64,000 nucleotides of DNA from Actibacterium lipolyticum (GTDB taxonomy: Bacteria; Pseudomonadota; Alphaproteobacteria; Rhodobacterales; Rhodobacteraceae): positions 434,001-498,000 of the forward strand of contig NZ_FXYE01000002.1 of assembly GCF_900184935.1 (NCBI RefSeq), given 5' to 3'. Positions 53,898-64,000 of the stretch are shown one piece after another. The notes beneath the pieces were generated by a model that was given only the letters and a program-made list of their open reading frames with translations, was not told the DNA's origin and did no database searches. The first letter of the stretch is position 1. Each line of letters opens with the position of its first letter. The position numbers were made by a program, and so were the translations under genes.

Positions 53898-54547
53898 ATA
53901 TCCGTCCCGTATCCGGCCGCGTCCAACCGCAAGCGTGCTTCGAAAGCGATGGAAATATGGGACCGCAACGCCTCGTACGCGGCATCACCGTCACCTGCGG
54001 CAATGGCATCAACGATGGCCGCGTGTTCTTCCAGCGCTTTTTCACCGCGCCCTTCGGCCGCCAATGACGTCGTCGCCATCAAAGCCATCGACCGATGCAC
54101 AAGATCCAACTGCTGCACCAGATACCGGTTATGAGAGGCAAGATGCACCTGCTTGTGAAAACGTCGGTTTGCCCGTGACATCGCCTTCGGATCGCCGATC
54201 AGCGCCTTATCTTCTTGAACCATGTCACGCAGCACGCGGACCTCTTCTTCGGTGGCGTGGCGCGCGGCAAGCCGGGCGGCCAACCCTTCCAGCTCGCCAC
54301 GAACGACGTAAAGCTCTGCAAGTTGGTTATGGTTCAACGATGCAACGATCAGGCTGCGCCCGTCCCGCGACAAAAGGGATTGCGTTTCAAGCCGTTGAAG
54401 GGCTTCGCGGATTGGGGTGCGCGACACGCCGAAACGTTCGGCAAGTTCACTTTCGACCAGCCGATCACCGGGTTTATAGACACCCACGTCAATCGCATCG
54501 AGGATCAGCGCATAGGCATCTTTGTTGGTGGGCTTCAGGTCTTTCAT
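53894..54547 (-). CDS. GntR family regulator, FadR subfamily
   Basis: 217 residues. Winged helix-turn-helix (LVESELAERFGVSRTPIREA, LQRLETQSLLSRDG) and an FCD effector domain (about 80-210, with ANRRFHKQVHLASHN and EEHAAIVDAIAAGD ligand-site histidines). Such regulators sense small organic acids. It is divergent from the HAD nucleotidase gene. GGAG precedes the ATG at 54547. Target unknown. Confidence 0.93.
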   Translation of the reverse strand: MKDLKPTNKDAYALILDAIDVGVYKPGDRLVESELAERFGVSRTPIREALQRLETQSLLSRDGRSLIVASLNHNQLAELYVVRGELEGLAARLAARHATEEEVRVLRDMVQEDKALIGDPKAMSRANRRFHKQVHLASHNRYLVQQLDLVHRSMALMATTSLAAEGRGEKALEEHAAIVDAIAAGDGDAAYEALRSHISIAFEARLRLDAAGYGTDI

Positions 54548-54646
54548 TGGGCACTCCGGCTGCGGACGCCACACGCTAAATGCCCAAGCCATGCGAATCA
54601 AGACCAACCCATTGCGCATGCTGACGCACCACGCTACGCCTTTGGT

Positions 54647-55294
54647 ATGGTTGCGCATCATTTCACTGATCGGCAGGGCTGGGTCTTTGACCTGGACAAT
54701 ACGCTTTATCCGCCCGAAGCGCGGCTGTTTGACCAAATCGAAGTCCGCATGACTGCCTTTGTGATGAACGCGCTGAACGTCCCCAAGGACGAAGCAAACC
54801 GCCTGCGCCAGCATTATTGGGGCGAATACGGAACGACCCTTGCAGGGCTGATGGACCTGCACGGCGTGGACCCCGGCCCCTATCTGACAGAGGTGCATGA
54901 GATTGACCTTAGCCACCTTTCCCCCGATCCAGAGCTGAGGGAGCGGATCGAAGCCCTTCCTGGGCGGCGCATCGTTTATACCAACGGTTCAGCCCCTTAT
55001 GCGGAACGTGTTCTGGCCGCGCGCGGGCTTTCGGGTGTCTTTGACGCGATCTATGGGGTGGAGCACGCAGGCTTTCGCCCAAAACCCGAACGCGCGGCCT
55101 TTGAAACCGTCTTTGCCGCTGACGGGATCATCCCCGCGAATTCAGTGATGTTTGAGGATGACCCACGCAATCTGGCCGCGCCCCATGCGATGGGAATGCG
55201 CACCGTGCATGTCGCCCCTAAGGCTGAACCGGCGGATCACATCCATCACCACACCGATGACCTAAGTGGATTTTTGGCGCAGCTGATCGGTTAA
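54647..55294 (+). CDS. HAD-IA hydrolase, pyrimidine 5'-nucleotidase type
   Basis: 215 residues. HAD motif I WVFDLDNTLYPPEARLF, motif II VYTNGS, motif III lysine in FRPKPERAAF and motif IV FEDDPRN. The sequence is of the SDT1/PynA pyrimidine 5'-nucleotidase group, which dephosphorylates UMP, CMP or related compounds. Start ATG 54647 lies just before the domain; ribosome site unclear. Confidence 0.88.
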   Translation: MVAHHFTDRQGWVFDLDNTLYPPEARLFDQIEVRMTAFVMNALNVPKDEANRLRQHYWGEYGTTLAGLMDLHGVDPGPYLTEVHEIDLSHLSPDPELRERIEALPGRRIVYTNGSAPYAERVLAARGLSGVFDAIYGVEHAGFRPKPERAAFETVFAADGIIPANSVMFEDDPRNLAAPHAMGMRTVHVAPKAEPADHIHHHTDDLSGFLAQLIG

Positions 55295-55423
55295 ACTGTC
55301 GCACTGGCCATGCGACGTCGCGATTTTTGCAGCCAATTGTCACAGTGCGGCAAGATGGTCCCTCCCGTTTCGCGACACAGGCGACGATATCAGCCCCGAG
55401 AGTTCACTTTTCGGAGCAAGAAA

Positions 55424-55636
55424 ATGCCATCAGACACATCCATCCCCCAGCCGCTAGAGGCGCCACTGCCAAAGGTGTTGAACTCCAAACTGGCGTTCAC
55501 CTTTTTCCTTGTGATTGCGGCGATTGTCCTTTGGGGGCTTAGCTTTGCCACGTGGGGTGTGCCCGGTCTTTACCTTCCCGCCGTGGCCGCAGTTCCTGTG
55601 ATTTTTGCGCTGCTGCTGTTGATTACGCGCGGGTGA
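55424..55636 (+). CDS. Small membrane protein, two helices
   Basis: 70 residues. Two hydrophobic stretches (LAFTFFLVIAAIVLWGLSFA and LYLPAVAAVPVIFALLLLI) after a short polar N-terminus. Not recognised beyond that. GGAG lies seven bases before the ATG at 55424, so translation is credible; the next gene starts 60 bases downstream on the same strand. Confidence 0.7.
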   Translation: MPSDTSIPQPLEAPLPKVLNSKLAFTFFLVIAAIVLWGLSFATWGVPGLYLPAVAAVPVIFALLLLITRG

Positions 55637-55696
55637 TAAGTTGCCCCTTGGCCCAGAGGGTGGTTTAGACCTATCTCAAGGGGCAGGAGGCCAAGC

Positions 55697-56896
55697 ATGG
55701 ACCGCATAAAAACCGATATCCTGATTTCCGGCGGCGGTGTCGCCGGGCTTACGGCTGCCGCAGCGTTCGCAAGCGCCGGGTTTTCCGTCATCTGCGTTGA
55801 CCCCGCCCCGCCCGTCACGGATGCGGCCGACGCAAATGCCGATTTGCGCACCACGGCTTTTCTGCAACCCTCTGTCGAGGTGTTGGAGGCTGCGGGCCTT
55901 TGGCAGCGGCTTGCCCCCCATGCCGCCGACCTTCAGATTATGCGCATTGTCGATGCGGGCGGCGAAACGCCCGAGCCGCGCCTGACAAAAGACTTTGACG
56001 CGGGTGACATTTCCGACCAGCCGTTTGGGTGGAACCTTCCGAATTGGCTGCTGCGCCGTGAAATGGTCGCGCGGTTGGGCGAACTACCGAACGTTGATTT
56101 CCGCCCCGGCGTCGCAACGCAAAACGTCCTAACGCGCGAGCGAGAGGCGCTTGTCAGCCTAAGCGATGGCTCGCGCATCGCCGCAAAGCTGGTGATCGCG
56201 GCAGACGGTCGTAATTCCCCCGTGCGCGAAGCGGTTGGCATTGATGTGCACACAACGCGCTACGGGCAAAAGGCGCTTGCCTTTGCGGTGACACATCCCC
56301 AGCCCCACAACAACATCTCGACCGAGGTGCACCGCACCGGCGGCCCGTTCACCCTCGTCCCGCTGCCAGATCGCGATGGGCAGCCTTGCTCTGCAATCGT
56401 CTGGATGGAAAGCGGCCCAGAGGTAAAGCGCCTTGCCGTCCTGCCCGAGGATGAGTTTACGTCGGCCATGAACACCCGCTCCGCCGGATTGTATGGCCAA
56501 CTGACGCTTGCATCGCGCCGCACGGTTTGGCCCATCATCAGCCAAATCGCAGAGCGTTTCAGCGCGGAACGCACCGCACTGATCGCCGAAGCCGCCCATG
56601 TTGTGCCGCCAATCGGCGCGCAGGGTCTGAACATGAGCCTTGCCGACACCAAACTGTTGCTAGAACTGGCCATGGCCCACCCTGATGATCTGGGCGGGCG
56701 CGATATGCTTGAAACCTACAACCGCCGCCGCTGGCCCGAGGTCCGCGCGCGCGTCACTGGCATCGACATGCTGAACCGTGCCTCCATGCTGGGTGGGCCG
56801 GGGCTGCGCGATATGCGGGCCAGTGCATTGAACGCACTTTATTCCGTAACGCCGGTGCGTCGCACCCTGATGCGTGCGGGTCTGGGTGTTCGTTAA
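55697..56896 (+). CDS. UbiH/UbiF family FAD-dependent hydroxylase
   Basis: 399 residues. FAD motifs DILISGGGVAGLTAAAAFAS, LVIAADGRNSPVREAVGI and ALIAEAAHVVPPIGAQGLNM. The last matches the ubiquinone hydroxylase group, so an aromatic-ring hydroxylation in ubiquinone synthesis is likely. The usual GDAAH in the third motif is changed to AEAAH. Which ring position it modifies cannot be told. Confidence 0.88.
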   Translation: MDRIKTDILISGGGVAGLTAAAAFASAGFSVICVDPAPPVTDAADANADLRTTAFLQPSVEVLEAAGLWQRLAPHAADLQIMRIVDAGGETPEPRLTKDFDAGDISDQPFGWNLPNWLLRREMVARLGELPNVDFRPGVATQNVLTREREALVSLSDGSRIAAKLVIAADGRNSPVREAVGIDVHTTRYGQKALAFAVTHPQPHNNISTEVHRTGGPFTLVPLPDRDGQPCSAIVWMESGPEVKRLAVLPEDEFTSAMNTRSAGLYGQLTLASRRTVWPIISQIAERFSAERTALIAEAAHVVPPIGAQGLNMSLADTKLLLELAMAHPDDLGGRDMLETYNRRRWPEVRARVTGIDMLNRASMLGGPGLRDMRASALNALYSVTPVRRTLMRAGLGVR

Positions 56897-57054
56897 TACT
56901 TTTGGGCAGGGTAAAATATCAGGACGGTCAGGGTTGATATGCAGCTGCACAAGGCTGTTACCCCTTCGCACCCGCGCAGGCACTTCTTGACATAGCTAAT
57001 CTAAACGCACCGCGAAATCAGCGCGTGTTTTAAGTTTAGAGAGGCTGCGCCACC

Positions 57055-58173
57055 ATGGCCAACGGTACCGTCGTTGCATACGGGTCAAATGTTCTGGAAT
57101 CGCCTACGGCGAACACGACCTCGGGAACCGGATACCTGGGGGGTGGGCAGATGCAGATCACCTCGGGGAACGCGGTTTTTGAAGCCGATGACATCGTGGT
57201 TATCGATGTTGAAAACCTTACCGCAACGGGTGAAATCGACGGCAACTCTCGTATTGTTGGCATCACGGTTTATGACAACACAACCGACTATATCAGCGGC
57301 ACGCCTCTTTACACCTACACGCCGATGAACCCGGGTCAGTATGCGAATATTCAGTCCGATGTCAGCGGGCTGGGTGACAACTATCTTCGCTTCAATTCCA
57401 ACATTCTCGTCTCTGCTGATGCCGGTGCACCGACGCTTACGCAGCTGATTGTCGCCGCTGGGGAAGATCTGGTTGGTGGGCTTCAGTCCGGGCCGATCAC
57501 GCTCAACCGGTTTACGGACAATGACTACGACGCAAGCGGCACGATCGACGCAGGCACCGTCGAAGCCGCGAATGGCGCGTACAACACCCAGAATAATCAG
57601 CTTGTGGTCATCTGTTTCGTACGGGGCACGTTGATTGATACCCCAATGGGCCGCATCGCCATCGAAGACCTGAAAGCCGGGGATGAGGTCACAACGCTGG
57701 ACAATGGCGCAATGCCCATCCGGTGGATCGGTCAGCGAACCGTCCCCGCGACTGGCGACCTTGCCCCCATTCTGATCCGCCGCGGCGCGCTGGGGAATAT
57801 TCGTGATCTGAAGGTTTCACCCCAGCACCGAATGTTCGTCCGTGACGCAATGGCCGAACTATACTGCGGCGAACCAGAGGTGCTGGTCGCGGCCAAGCAT
57901 CTGGTAAACGGCGACACAATCTGCCGGGTTCCCGGTGGCGAGGTCGAGTATTTCCACATCATGCTCGACAACCACCAAATATTGCTGGCCGAAGGGTGCG
58001 GCGCCGAAAGCCTCTACCCCGGACGCACGGCGATGTCATCGCTTACCGATGACGCCCGTGACGAGGTCTTGAGCCTGTTCCCCGAACTGTCTGTTTCAGC
58101 GAAAAGCTACGGCCACCTCGCCCGTTACCAGTTGAACAAAGGCGAAGCGGCCGTGATCTGCAACTATTCCTAG
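57055..58173 (+). CDS. Hint domain-containing protein
   Basis: 372 residues. Residues 1-180 are rich in Gly, Asn, Asp and Thr, with beta-strand character and no signal peptide; from 187 a Hint (hedgehog/intein) domain begins with CFVRGTLIDTPMGRIAIEDL, with C187 as candidate nucleophile, SPQHRMFV histidine and the FHIMLDNHQILLAEG block. Families of this type are common in Rhodobacteraceae and may be secreted by type I systems and self-cleave. The substrate or secretion partner is not visible here. Ends 6 bases from a convergent gene. Confidence 0.88.
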   Translation: MANGTVVAYGSNVLESPTANTTSGTGYLGGGQMQITSGNAVFEADDIVVIDVENLTATGEIDGNSRIVGITVYDNTTDYISGTPLYTYTPMNPGQYANIQSDVSGLGDNYLRFNSNILVSADAGAPTLTQLIVAAGEDLVGGLQSGPITLNRFTDNDYDASGTIDAGTVEAANGAYNTQNNQLVVICFVRGTLIDTPMGRIAIEDLKAGDEVTTLDNGAMPIRWIGQRTVPATGDLAPILIRRGALGNIRDLKVSPQHRMFVRDAMAELYCGEPEVLVAAKHLVNGDTICRVPGGEVEYFHIMLDNHQILLAEGCGAESLYPGRTAMSSLTDDARDEVLSLFPELSVSAKSYGHLARYQLNKGEAAVICNYS

Positions 58174-58179
58174 TGGCCG

Positions 58180-59307
58180 TTACAGCACCTTATCAATAGC
58201 CGCGCCCAGCCTTTTAAGGCTGCCGTCGACATCATAAAGCTTGTCCAAGCCGAACAGACCGATACGGAAGGTGCGGAATGCGTCCCCTTCGTCGCATTGC
58301 AACGGAACACCCGCGGCGATCTGCAAACCTTCGGCCGCAAATTTCTTACCGTTTTGGATGTCAGGGTCGTCGGTGTAACTCACCACCACACCCGGTGCGC
58401 CAAAACCATCGGCCGCGACCGATTTCACGCCCTTTGACGCCAGCAGTGCGCGAACCGCGTTGCCCTGTTCCCACTGTGCGTCGCGCAACCGGTCAAACCC
58501 GTATTCCTTGGTTTCAAGCATGGTATCGCGGAACGCACGCAGCGCGTCGGTGGGCATGGTTGCGTGATAGGCGTGGCCGCCGTTTTCATAGGCCTCCATG
58601 ATCTGAAGCCATTTCTTCAGATCGATTGCGAAGCTGTCAGATTGGGTGTCGTCGATACGCTTGCGCGCCTCTTCAGACATCATCACCAGCCCAGCGGACG
58701 GCGACGCCGACCAACCCTTTTGCGGGGCCGAGATCAGGATATCGACGTTACAGGCTTTCATATCGACCCACACACAACCCGATGCGATGCAATCCAGCAC
58801 GAACAGCGCGCCAACCTCATGCGCGGCAGCGCCCATGGCGGTGATGTAGTCGTCGGGCAAAATCACTCCGGCCGAGGTTTCCACATGCGGGGCGAACACA
58901 ATCTCTGGCCGCTCCTCTTTGATCTTGGCCACGACCTCTTCGATGGGTGCGGGCGCGAAAGGTGCTTGTGGGTCGTTTCCACTGCGCCGCGCCTTCATCA
59001 CCGTCGCATCAGAGGTGAAACCGCCCGCCTCAAATATCTGGCTCCAGCGATAGGAAAACCAACCGTTGCGCACGACCAGCGCGTGCCGACCGGAGGCAAA
59101 CTGCCGCGCGACGGCCTCCATCGCATAAGTGCCACCACCGGGGACCAGCGCCACGGAATGGGCGTTATACACCTCTTTCAACATGCCAGAGATATCGCGC
59201 ATCACCTGCTGAAACGCGGCTGACATGTGGTTCAAGGACCGGTCGGTAAAGACAACCGAATATTCCAGCATCCCATCCGGATCGACGGAATCGAGCAAAG
59301 CAGTCAT
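58180..59307 (-). CDS. Class V aminotransferase, alanine/serine-glyoxylate type
   Basis: 375 residues. Fold type I PLP enzyme with lysine in SAPQKGWSASP, and VFAPHVETSAGVILPDDYI, VLDCIASGCVWVDMKACNVD. Likely glyoxylate- or pyruvate-linked transamination of a small amino acid such as alanine, serine or phosphonate-derived amine. Substrate cannot be set from sequence. Stands alone, convergent with the Hint gene. Confidence 0.87.
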   Translation of the reverse strand: MTALLDSVDPDGMLEYSVVFTDRSLNHMSAAFQQVMRDISGMLKEVYNAHSVALVPGGGTYAMEAVARQFASGRHALVVRNGWFSYRWSQIFEAGGFTSDATVMKARRSGNDPQAPFAPAPIEEVVAKIKEERPEIVFAPHVETSAGVILPDDYITAMGAAAHEVGALFVLDCIASGCVWVDMKACNVDILISAPQKGWSASPSAGLVMMSEEARKRIDDTQSDSFAIDLKKWLQIMEAYENGGHAYHATMPTDALRAFRDTMLETKEYGFDRLRDAQWEQGNAVRALLASKGVKSVAADGFGAPGVVVSYTDDPDIQNGKKFAAEGLQIAAGVPLQCDEGDAFRTFRIGLFGLDKLYDVDGSLKRLGAAIDKVL

Positions 59308-59392
59308 ATGAAGTTCCTCCCGTATTTGGCGGAACTTTAACCGTCAAAATTGATAGCGCAATCGGACAAAACGGCTCGGTTGACTCAAATTG

Positions 59393-59847
59393 CTAGCCAA
59401 GCGGTCCGGGGCGGCGCTCCTCAGAAAGCAGCACGTTCGCTTCCACGTCCCCCACGCCTGGCAAAGTCATGATCCGGCGGCGCAGGACGCGTTCGAAATC
59501 TGACAGATCGCGCGCAACAACGCGTAGGCGGTAATCATAAAGGCCAAGGACGTGCTGCACTGTCTGCACCTCGGGGATGGCAGCAACGGCGCGTTCGAAA
59601 TCTTCAAGGCTGACGCGACCCTTGGTGGCCAGTTTGACGCCCAGAAAGACGGTCACGCCAAAGCCCAACGCCTCGGCGTTCAGGACAACGCGGCGGCCTT
59701 GCAGGATGTCGGCGTCCTGCAACCGTTTGATGCGCCGCCACGCGGCGGGCTGTGACAGGCCGAACCTGCGTCCCAACGCGCCCGCGCTTTGTTCGCCATC
59801 TTCGGACAGCGCGCGCAGCAGCTTGCGATCAATATCGTCCAGATCGA

Positions 59848-59851
<4 letters not shown>
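59393..59851 (-). CDS. Lrp/AsnC family regulator (second copy)
   Basis: 152 residues. Helix-turn-helix (SAGALGRRFGLSQPAAWRRI) and a C-terminal ACT-like domain (RAM) with ALGFGVTVFLGVKLATKG. Same length and layout as the gene immediately upstream, whose stop overlaps this start by 4 bases. Amino acid-responsive regulator. Confidence 0.93.
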
Positions 59852-61468
<1,617 letters not shown>

Positions 61469-61507
61469 TCGCTCTGGTCATTCGACCGAAAGCGAAGCAA
61501 AACGATG

Positions 61508-61540
61508 GGGCCTTGGCGTAACCGCCAGGGCCCTTTTTCT
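61508..61540 (+). terminator. Intrinsic terminator of ilvC
   Basis: GGGCCTTGGCG pairs with CGCCAGGGCCC (one G-U) around TAAC, followed by TTTTTCTT. Lies 40 bases past the stop. Strong rho-independent terminator. Confidence 0.88.
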
Positions 61541-61554
61541 TGGTCGAGGATTTC

Positions 61555-62472
61555 ATGCAGGCCCTTCCCGACATCTCTCGTAAAAGCTGGTTGATGGTTG
61601 CTGTTCTGGGCTTTGTCTGGGGCTCTACGTTCATGGTGATCGAAATCGCGCTGGAAGGGATCCCGCCCTTTTGGCTGGCGACCGGGCGGTTGGGTTTTGC
61701 CGCGGTGACCATATGTGCCTTCTGGGCGCTTAGCGGGATGCGGCTGTCACTGGACCCGACCAACAAACCAACCACGAGCCAGATATTCATGACAGGGGCG
61801 CTTAGTTCGGGCGTGCCGTTCCTGCTTTTGTCATGGGGGCAGCAATATGTGACCTCAGGCTTTGCAGGCACGTCGATGGCCGTGGTGCCCCTGATCGTGC
61901 TGCCGCTGGCGCATTTCTTTGTACAGGGCGAACAGCTGAACCTGCGCAAAAGCATCGGCATGGCCATGGGCTTTGCTGGGGTGTTCGTGTTGGTTGGGGC
62001 TGATGCGCTGCAAAGCACCGGCGCGGACCTAGAGGTTTGGGGCCGCCTTGCGTGCATTGGCGTGGCGGCGTGCTATGCCGTGAACTCCATCACCATTCGT
62101 CGTTTGCCGCCGGTAGACCCGATCGGGCTGACCGCGATGATGATGGTGACCGGCACGCTGGTCGCCCTGCCCTTTGCATTGTTCTTCGAAGGCATCCCGC
62201 CTGTTCCGCCAGCAAAGGCATTCTTCGCGCTGCTGGTTCTTGGCATCTTGTCCACTGCCGCGATGAACCTGCTGCGCGTGATCGTGATCCGCAGCGCGGG
62301 GCCGACGTTCATGACGTTGGTGAACTATCAGGTTCCGGTATGGTCGGTCGTTCTGGGCGGGCTCATCCTAAACGAGGCCCTGCCCCCGACGCTTCTTCTG
62401 GCGCTGGTGCTGATCCTGTCGGGGCTGGCACTTAGCCAATGGGGCGCGCTGACACGGCTTTTCAGGCGTTAG
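61555..62472 (+). CDS. EamA/DMT family transporter
   Basis: 305 residues, ten membrane helices in two repeats (starts [20 protein letters not shown]; second repeat begins [20 protein letters not shown]). Drug/metabolite exporter family, probably of amino acids or other small metabolites. ATG 61555 has GAGGA five bases upstream; a TTG at 61540 is less likely. Its stop overlaps the convergent glmM by 4 bases. Confidence 0.92.
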   Translation: MQALPDISRKSWLMVAVLGFVWGSTFMVIEIALEGIPPFWLATGRLGFAAVTICAFWALSGMRLSLDPTNKPTTSQIFMTGALSSGVPFLLLSWGQQYVTSGFAGTSMAVVPLIVLPLAHFFVQGEQLNLRKSIGMAMGFAGVFVLVGADALQSTGADLEVWGRLACIGVAACYAVNSITIRRLPPVDPIGLTAMMMVTGTLVALPFALFFEGIPPVPPAKAFFALLVLGILSTAAMNLLRVIVIRSAGPTFMTLVNYQVPVWSVVLGGLILNEALPPTLLLALVLILSGLALSQWGALTRLFRR

Positions 62473-63812
62473 GTCGCGGCCTCAACAGCTGCCACAACGC
62501 CATCCACAACGTCATTAAGCAACACGTCATCTTCGCATTCGGCCATCACACGGATCAACGGCTCTGTTCCGGATTTACGGATAAGCAGGCGACCATTGCC
62601 CACCAACCGCGCCTCGGCATCGGCAATTGCGGCGCGCACGCTGTCGGTTTCAAGTGGGCGTTGACCCGTTTCGAAACGCACGTTTTTCAACAGTTGCGGC
62701 ACCCGCTCGAATGTCTGAATAAGCGAAGACGCAGGCTTGCCCGTTTCCACCATCGCGGCAAGGAACTGAAGCCCCGCCAACAAACCGTCACCCGTTGTGG
62801 CATAGTCGGTCATCACGATATGGCCCGACTGTTCGCCACCAAGGTTGGCACCGCCACGGCGCATCGCCTCTACGACATAGCGGTCACCGACGGGGGTCCG
62901 CTCCAACTTCAGGCCGCGGCCATCAAGGTAGCGTTCCAAGCCAAGGTTCGACATCACCGTTGCAACCAAGGTGCCATTCTTCAGCCGGCCCTCTTCCGCC
63001 CAGCGGGACGCAAACAGCGCCATGATCTGATCGCCATCGGCAACCTTGCCGGTTTCGTCGATGATCATCACCCGGTCCGCGTCGCCATCAAGGCAGATAC
63101 CCACATCCGCGCCATGTGCGACAACCGCCGCCGCCGCCGTATCTGTGTGGGTGGAGCCGCATTTTTCGTTGATGTTAAGGCCGTTGGGCGTCACGCCGAC
63201 GGGGATCACTTCGGCCCCCAGTTCCCACAACACTTCGGGTGCGGTGCGGTGCGCAGCGCCGTTGGCACAATCGACCAAAACCTTTAGACCATCCAGCCGC
63301 CGACCGCTTGGGAAGGTCGCCTTGATACGTTCGTTATACCGGAAACGGCCATCGTCGATCCGCTTTGCCCGGCCAATGTTCTGCGCCTGCGCCGGTTCGA
63401 CACCCGACATTGTCAGCGCTTCAATCTCTGCCTCAGCATCATCCGACAGTTTGAAACCGTCGGGGCCGAAGAATTTGATGCCGTTATCGTGGTGCGGATT
63501 GTGCGAGGCTGAAATCATCACCCCCACATCCGCGCGCATCGAATGGGTCAGCAAACCGACGGCTGGCGTTGGCACCGGACCAAGCAACAGCACGTTCATC
63601 CCGGTCGATGTAAAACCCGCCGTCATCGCATTTTCGAACATATACCCAGACAGGCGCGTGTCTTTGCCAATCACCACACGGTGAGTGGACGTGCCGTCAC
63701 GCCGAAAATAGCGACCAGCAGCCGCGCCAAGGCGCAACGCCATGTCAGCCGTCATCGGGTAAACATTCGCGCGCCCACGCACGCCATCGGTACCAAAAAG
63801 CTTATCGCTCAT
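62469..63812 (-). CDS. glmM: Phosphoglucosamine mutase
   Basis: 447 residues, family length. Active serine in [17 protein letters not shown], metal loop [13 protein letters not shown], sugar loop [14 protein letters not shown], phosphate loop [12 protein letters not shown]. Converts glucosamine-6-phosphate to the 1-phosphate for cell wall synthesis. The ATG at 63812 shares a base with the folP stop (TAATG), the widespread folP-glmM pair. Confidence 0.96.
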   Translation of the reverse strand: MSDKLFGTDGVRGRANVYPMTADMALRLGAAAGRYFRRDGTSTHRVVIGKDTRLSGYMFENAMTAGFTSTGMNVLLLGPVPTPAVGLLTHSMRADVGVMISASHNPHHDNGIKFFGPDGFKLSDDAEAEIEALTMSGVEPAQAQNIGRAKRIDDGRFRYNERIKATFPSGRRLDGLKVLVDCANGAAHRTAPEVLWELGAEVIPVGVTPNGLNINEKCGSTHTDTAAAAVVAHGADVGICLDGDADRVMIIDETGKVADGDQIMALFASRWAEEGRLKNGTLVATVMSNLGLERYLDGRGLKLERTPVGDRYVVEAMRRGGANLGGEQSGHIVMTDYATTGDGLLAGLQFLAAMVETGKPASSLIQTFERVPQLLKNVRFETGQRPLETDSVRAAIADAEARLVGNGRLLIRKSGTEPLIRVMAECEDDVLLNDVVDGVVAAVEAAT

Positions 63813-64000
63813 TACAAATTCCACAAAGCTTCTGCCAGGCTAAGCGCCTGCCGCGTCTCGGTCATATCATGGACACGCAAAAACTGAACCCCCTGCGCTG
63901 CAGCGGCCAGCGCGACAGCAATCGACCCCGGTGTACGATCAGCCGGATCGGGCGCGTTCCCAATCTCTCCGATGAAGCGTTTGCGCGAGGCGCCCAGCAA
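63812..64000 (-). CDS. folP: Dihydropteroate synthase, C-terminal end
   Basis: Last 62 residues of a gene that begins beyond the right edge. [12 protein letters not shown] holds the conserved phosphate/pterin loop, [17 protein letters not shown] and [14 protein letters not shown] the C-terminal part of dihydropteroate synthase. Makes dihydropteroate for folate. Overlap with glmM confirms the usual order. Confidence 0.9.
   Translation of the reverse strand: MLGASRKRFIGEIGNAPDPADRTPGSIAVALAAAAQGVQFLRVHDMTETRQALSLAEALWNL

Overview
The window reads as a chromosomal segment of a marine alphaproteobacterium of the Rhodobacteraceae (Roseobacter group). The grounds are gene content and order: NDUFA12, DUF2155, mlaD, aat, accC and accB side by side; clpX-clpP; a ctaD-DUF2244 pair; a Hint-domain surface-type protein; dacC-tmk-holB-tatD-MBL in one overlapping run; TRAP/TTT-style nutrient uptake; and two Lrp/AsnC genes divergent from ilvC. 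I cannot fix the genus from sequence alone. There is no plasmid, prophage, insertion sequence, rRNA or CRISPR array; two tRNA genes (Ser-TGA, Leu-GAG) are present.

Left part (1-5016): a reductive pyrimidine catabolism locus. A beta-alanine (omega-amino acid):pyruvate aminotransferase cut by the left edge, a RutR regulator and the two dihydropyrimidine dehydrogenase subunits preT-preA, followed in the same operon by a DEDDh exonuclease. A good RutR-type palindrome lies between the aminotransferase and rutR. Next (5318-11638) come housekeeping genes: accB-accC-aat, then on the other strand DUF2155-mlaD-NDUFA12, a RidA protein, clpX (with a clear terminator) and clpP. At 11875-17944 are two ABC importers facing each other, a YnjBCD-type system and modABC; modA overlaps a two-helix potassium channel gene.

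The most unusual region is 18558-21930, seven minus-strand genes that look like an R-body (Reb, 'killing trait') locus: two recognisable RebB-family proteins, a third more divergent one, three proteins I do not recognise (one with a C-terminal pair of membrane helices, one acidic coiled coil), and a small sigma-70-family factor at the head of the cluster. It is followed (22331-31885) by a catabolic island: 3-dehydroshikimate dehydratase (quiC type), shikimate/quinate dehydrogenase, a tripartite tricarboxylate transporter (tctA-tctB-tctC), a LysR regulator, and, divergent from it, an FAD-dependent dehydrogenase and a TIM-barrel isomerase. Two near-identical T-N11-A palindromes, one upstream of each arm, suggest that the LysR protein controls both. 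Shikimate or quinate to protocatechuate is the likely pathway.

Middle and right (32288-64000): a SPOR lipoprotein, dacC, tmk, holB, tatD, an MBL-fold hydrolase and an AEC transporter; a polyamine-type ABC operon (potA, binding protein, an unusually long PotB-like permease, PotC); a peptidoglycan-binding protein; lipB; ctaD with DUF2244, where a strong intrinsic terminator sits inside the first codons of DUF2244; an orphan secreted protein in an AT-rich islet; a YqeY protein; carA; a glycosyltransferase carrying a two-motif MshEN-like domain expected to bind cyclic di-GMP; a GntR regulator, a HAD nucleotidase, a UbiH-type hydroxylase, a Hint protein, a class V aminotransferase, two Lrp genes divergent from ilvC across a region with two clean palindromes, an EamA exporter, glmM, and folP cut by the right edge.
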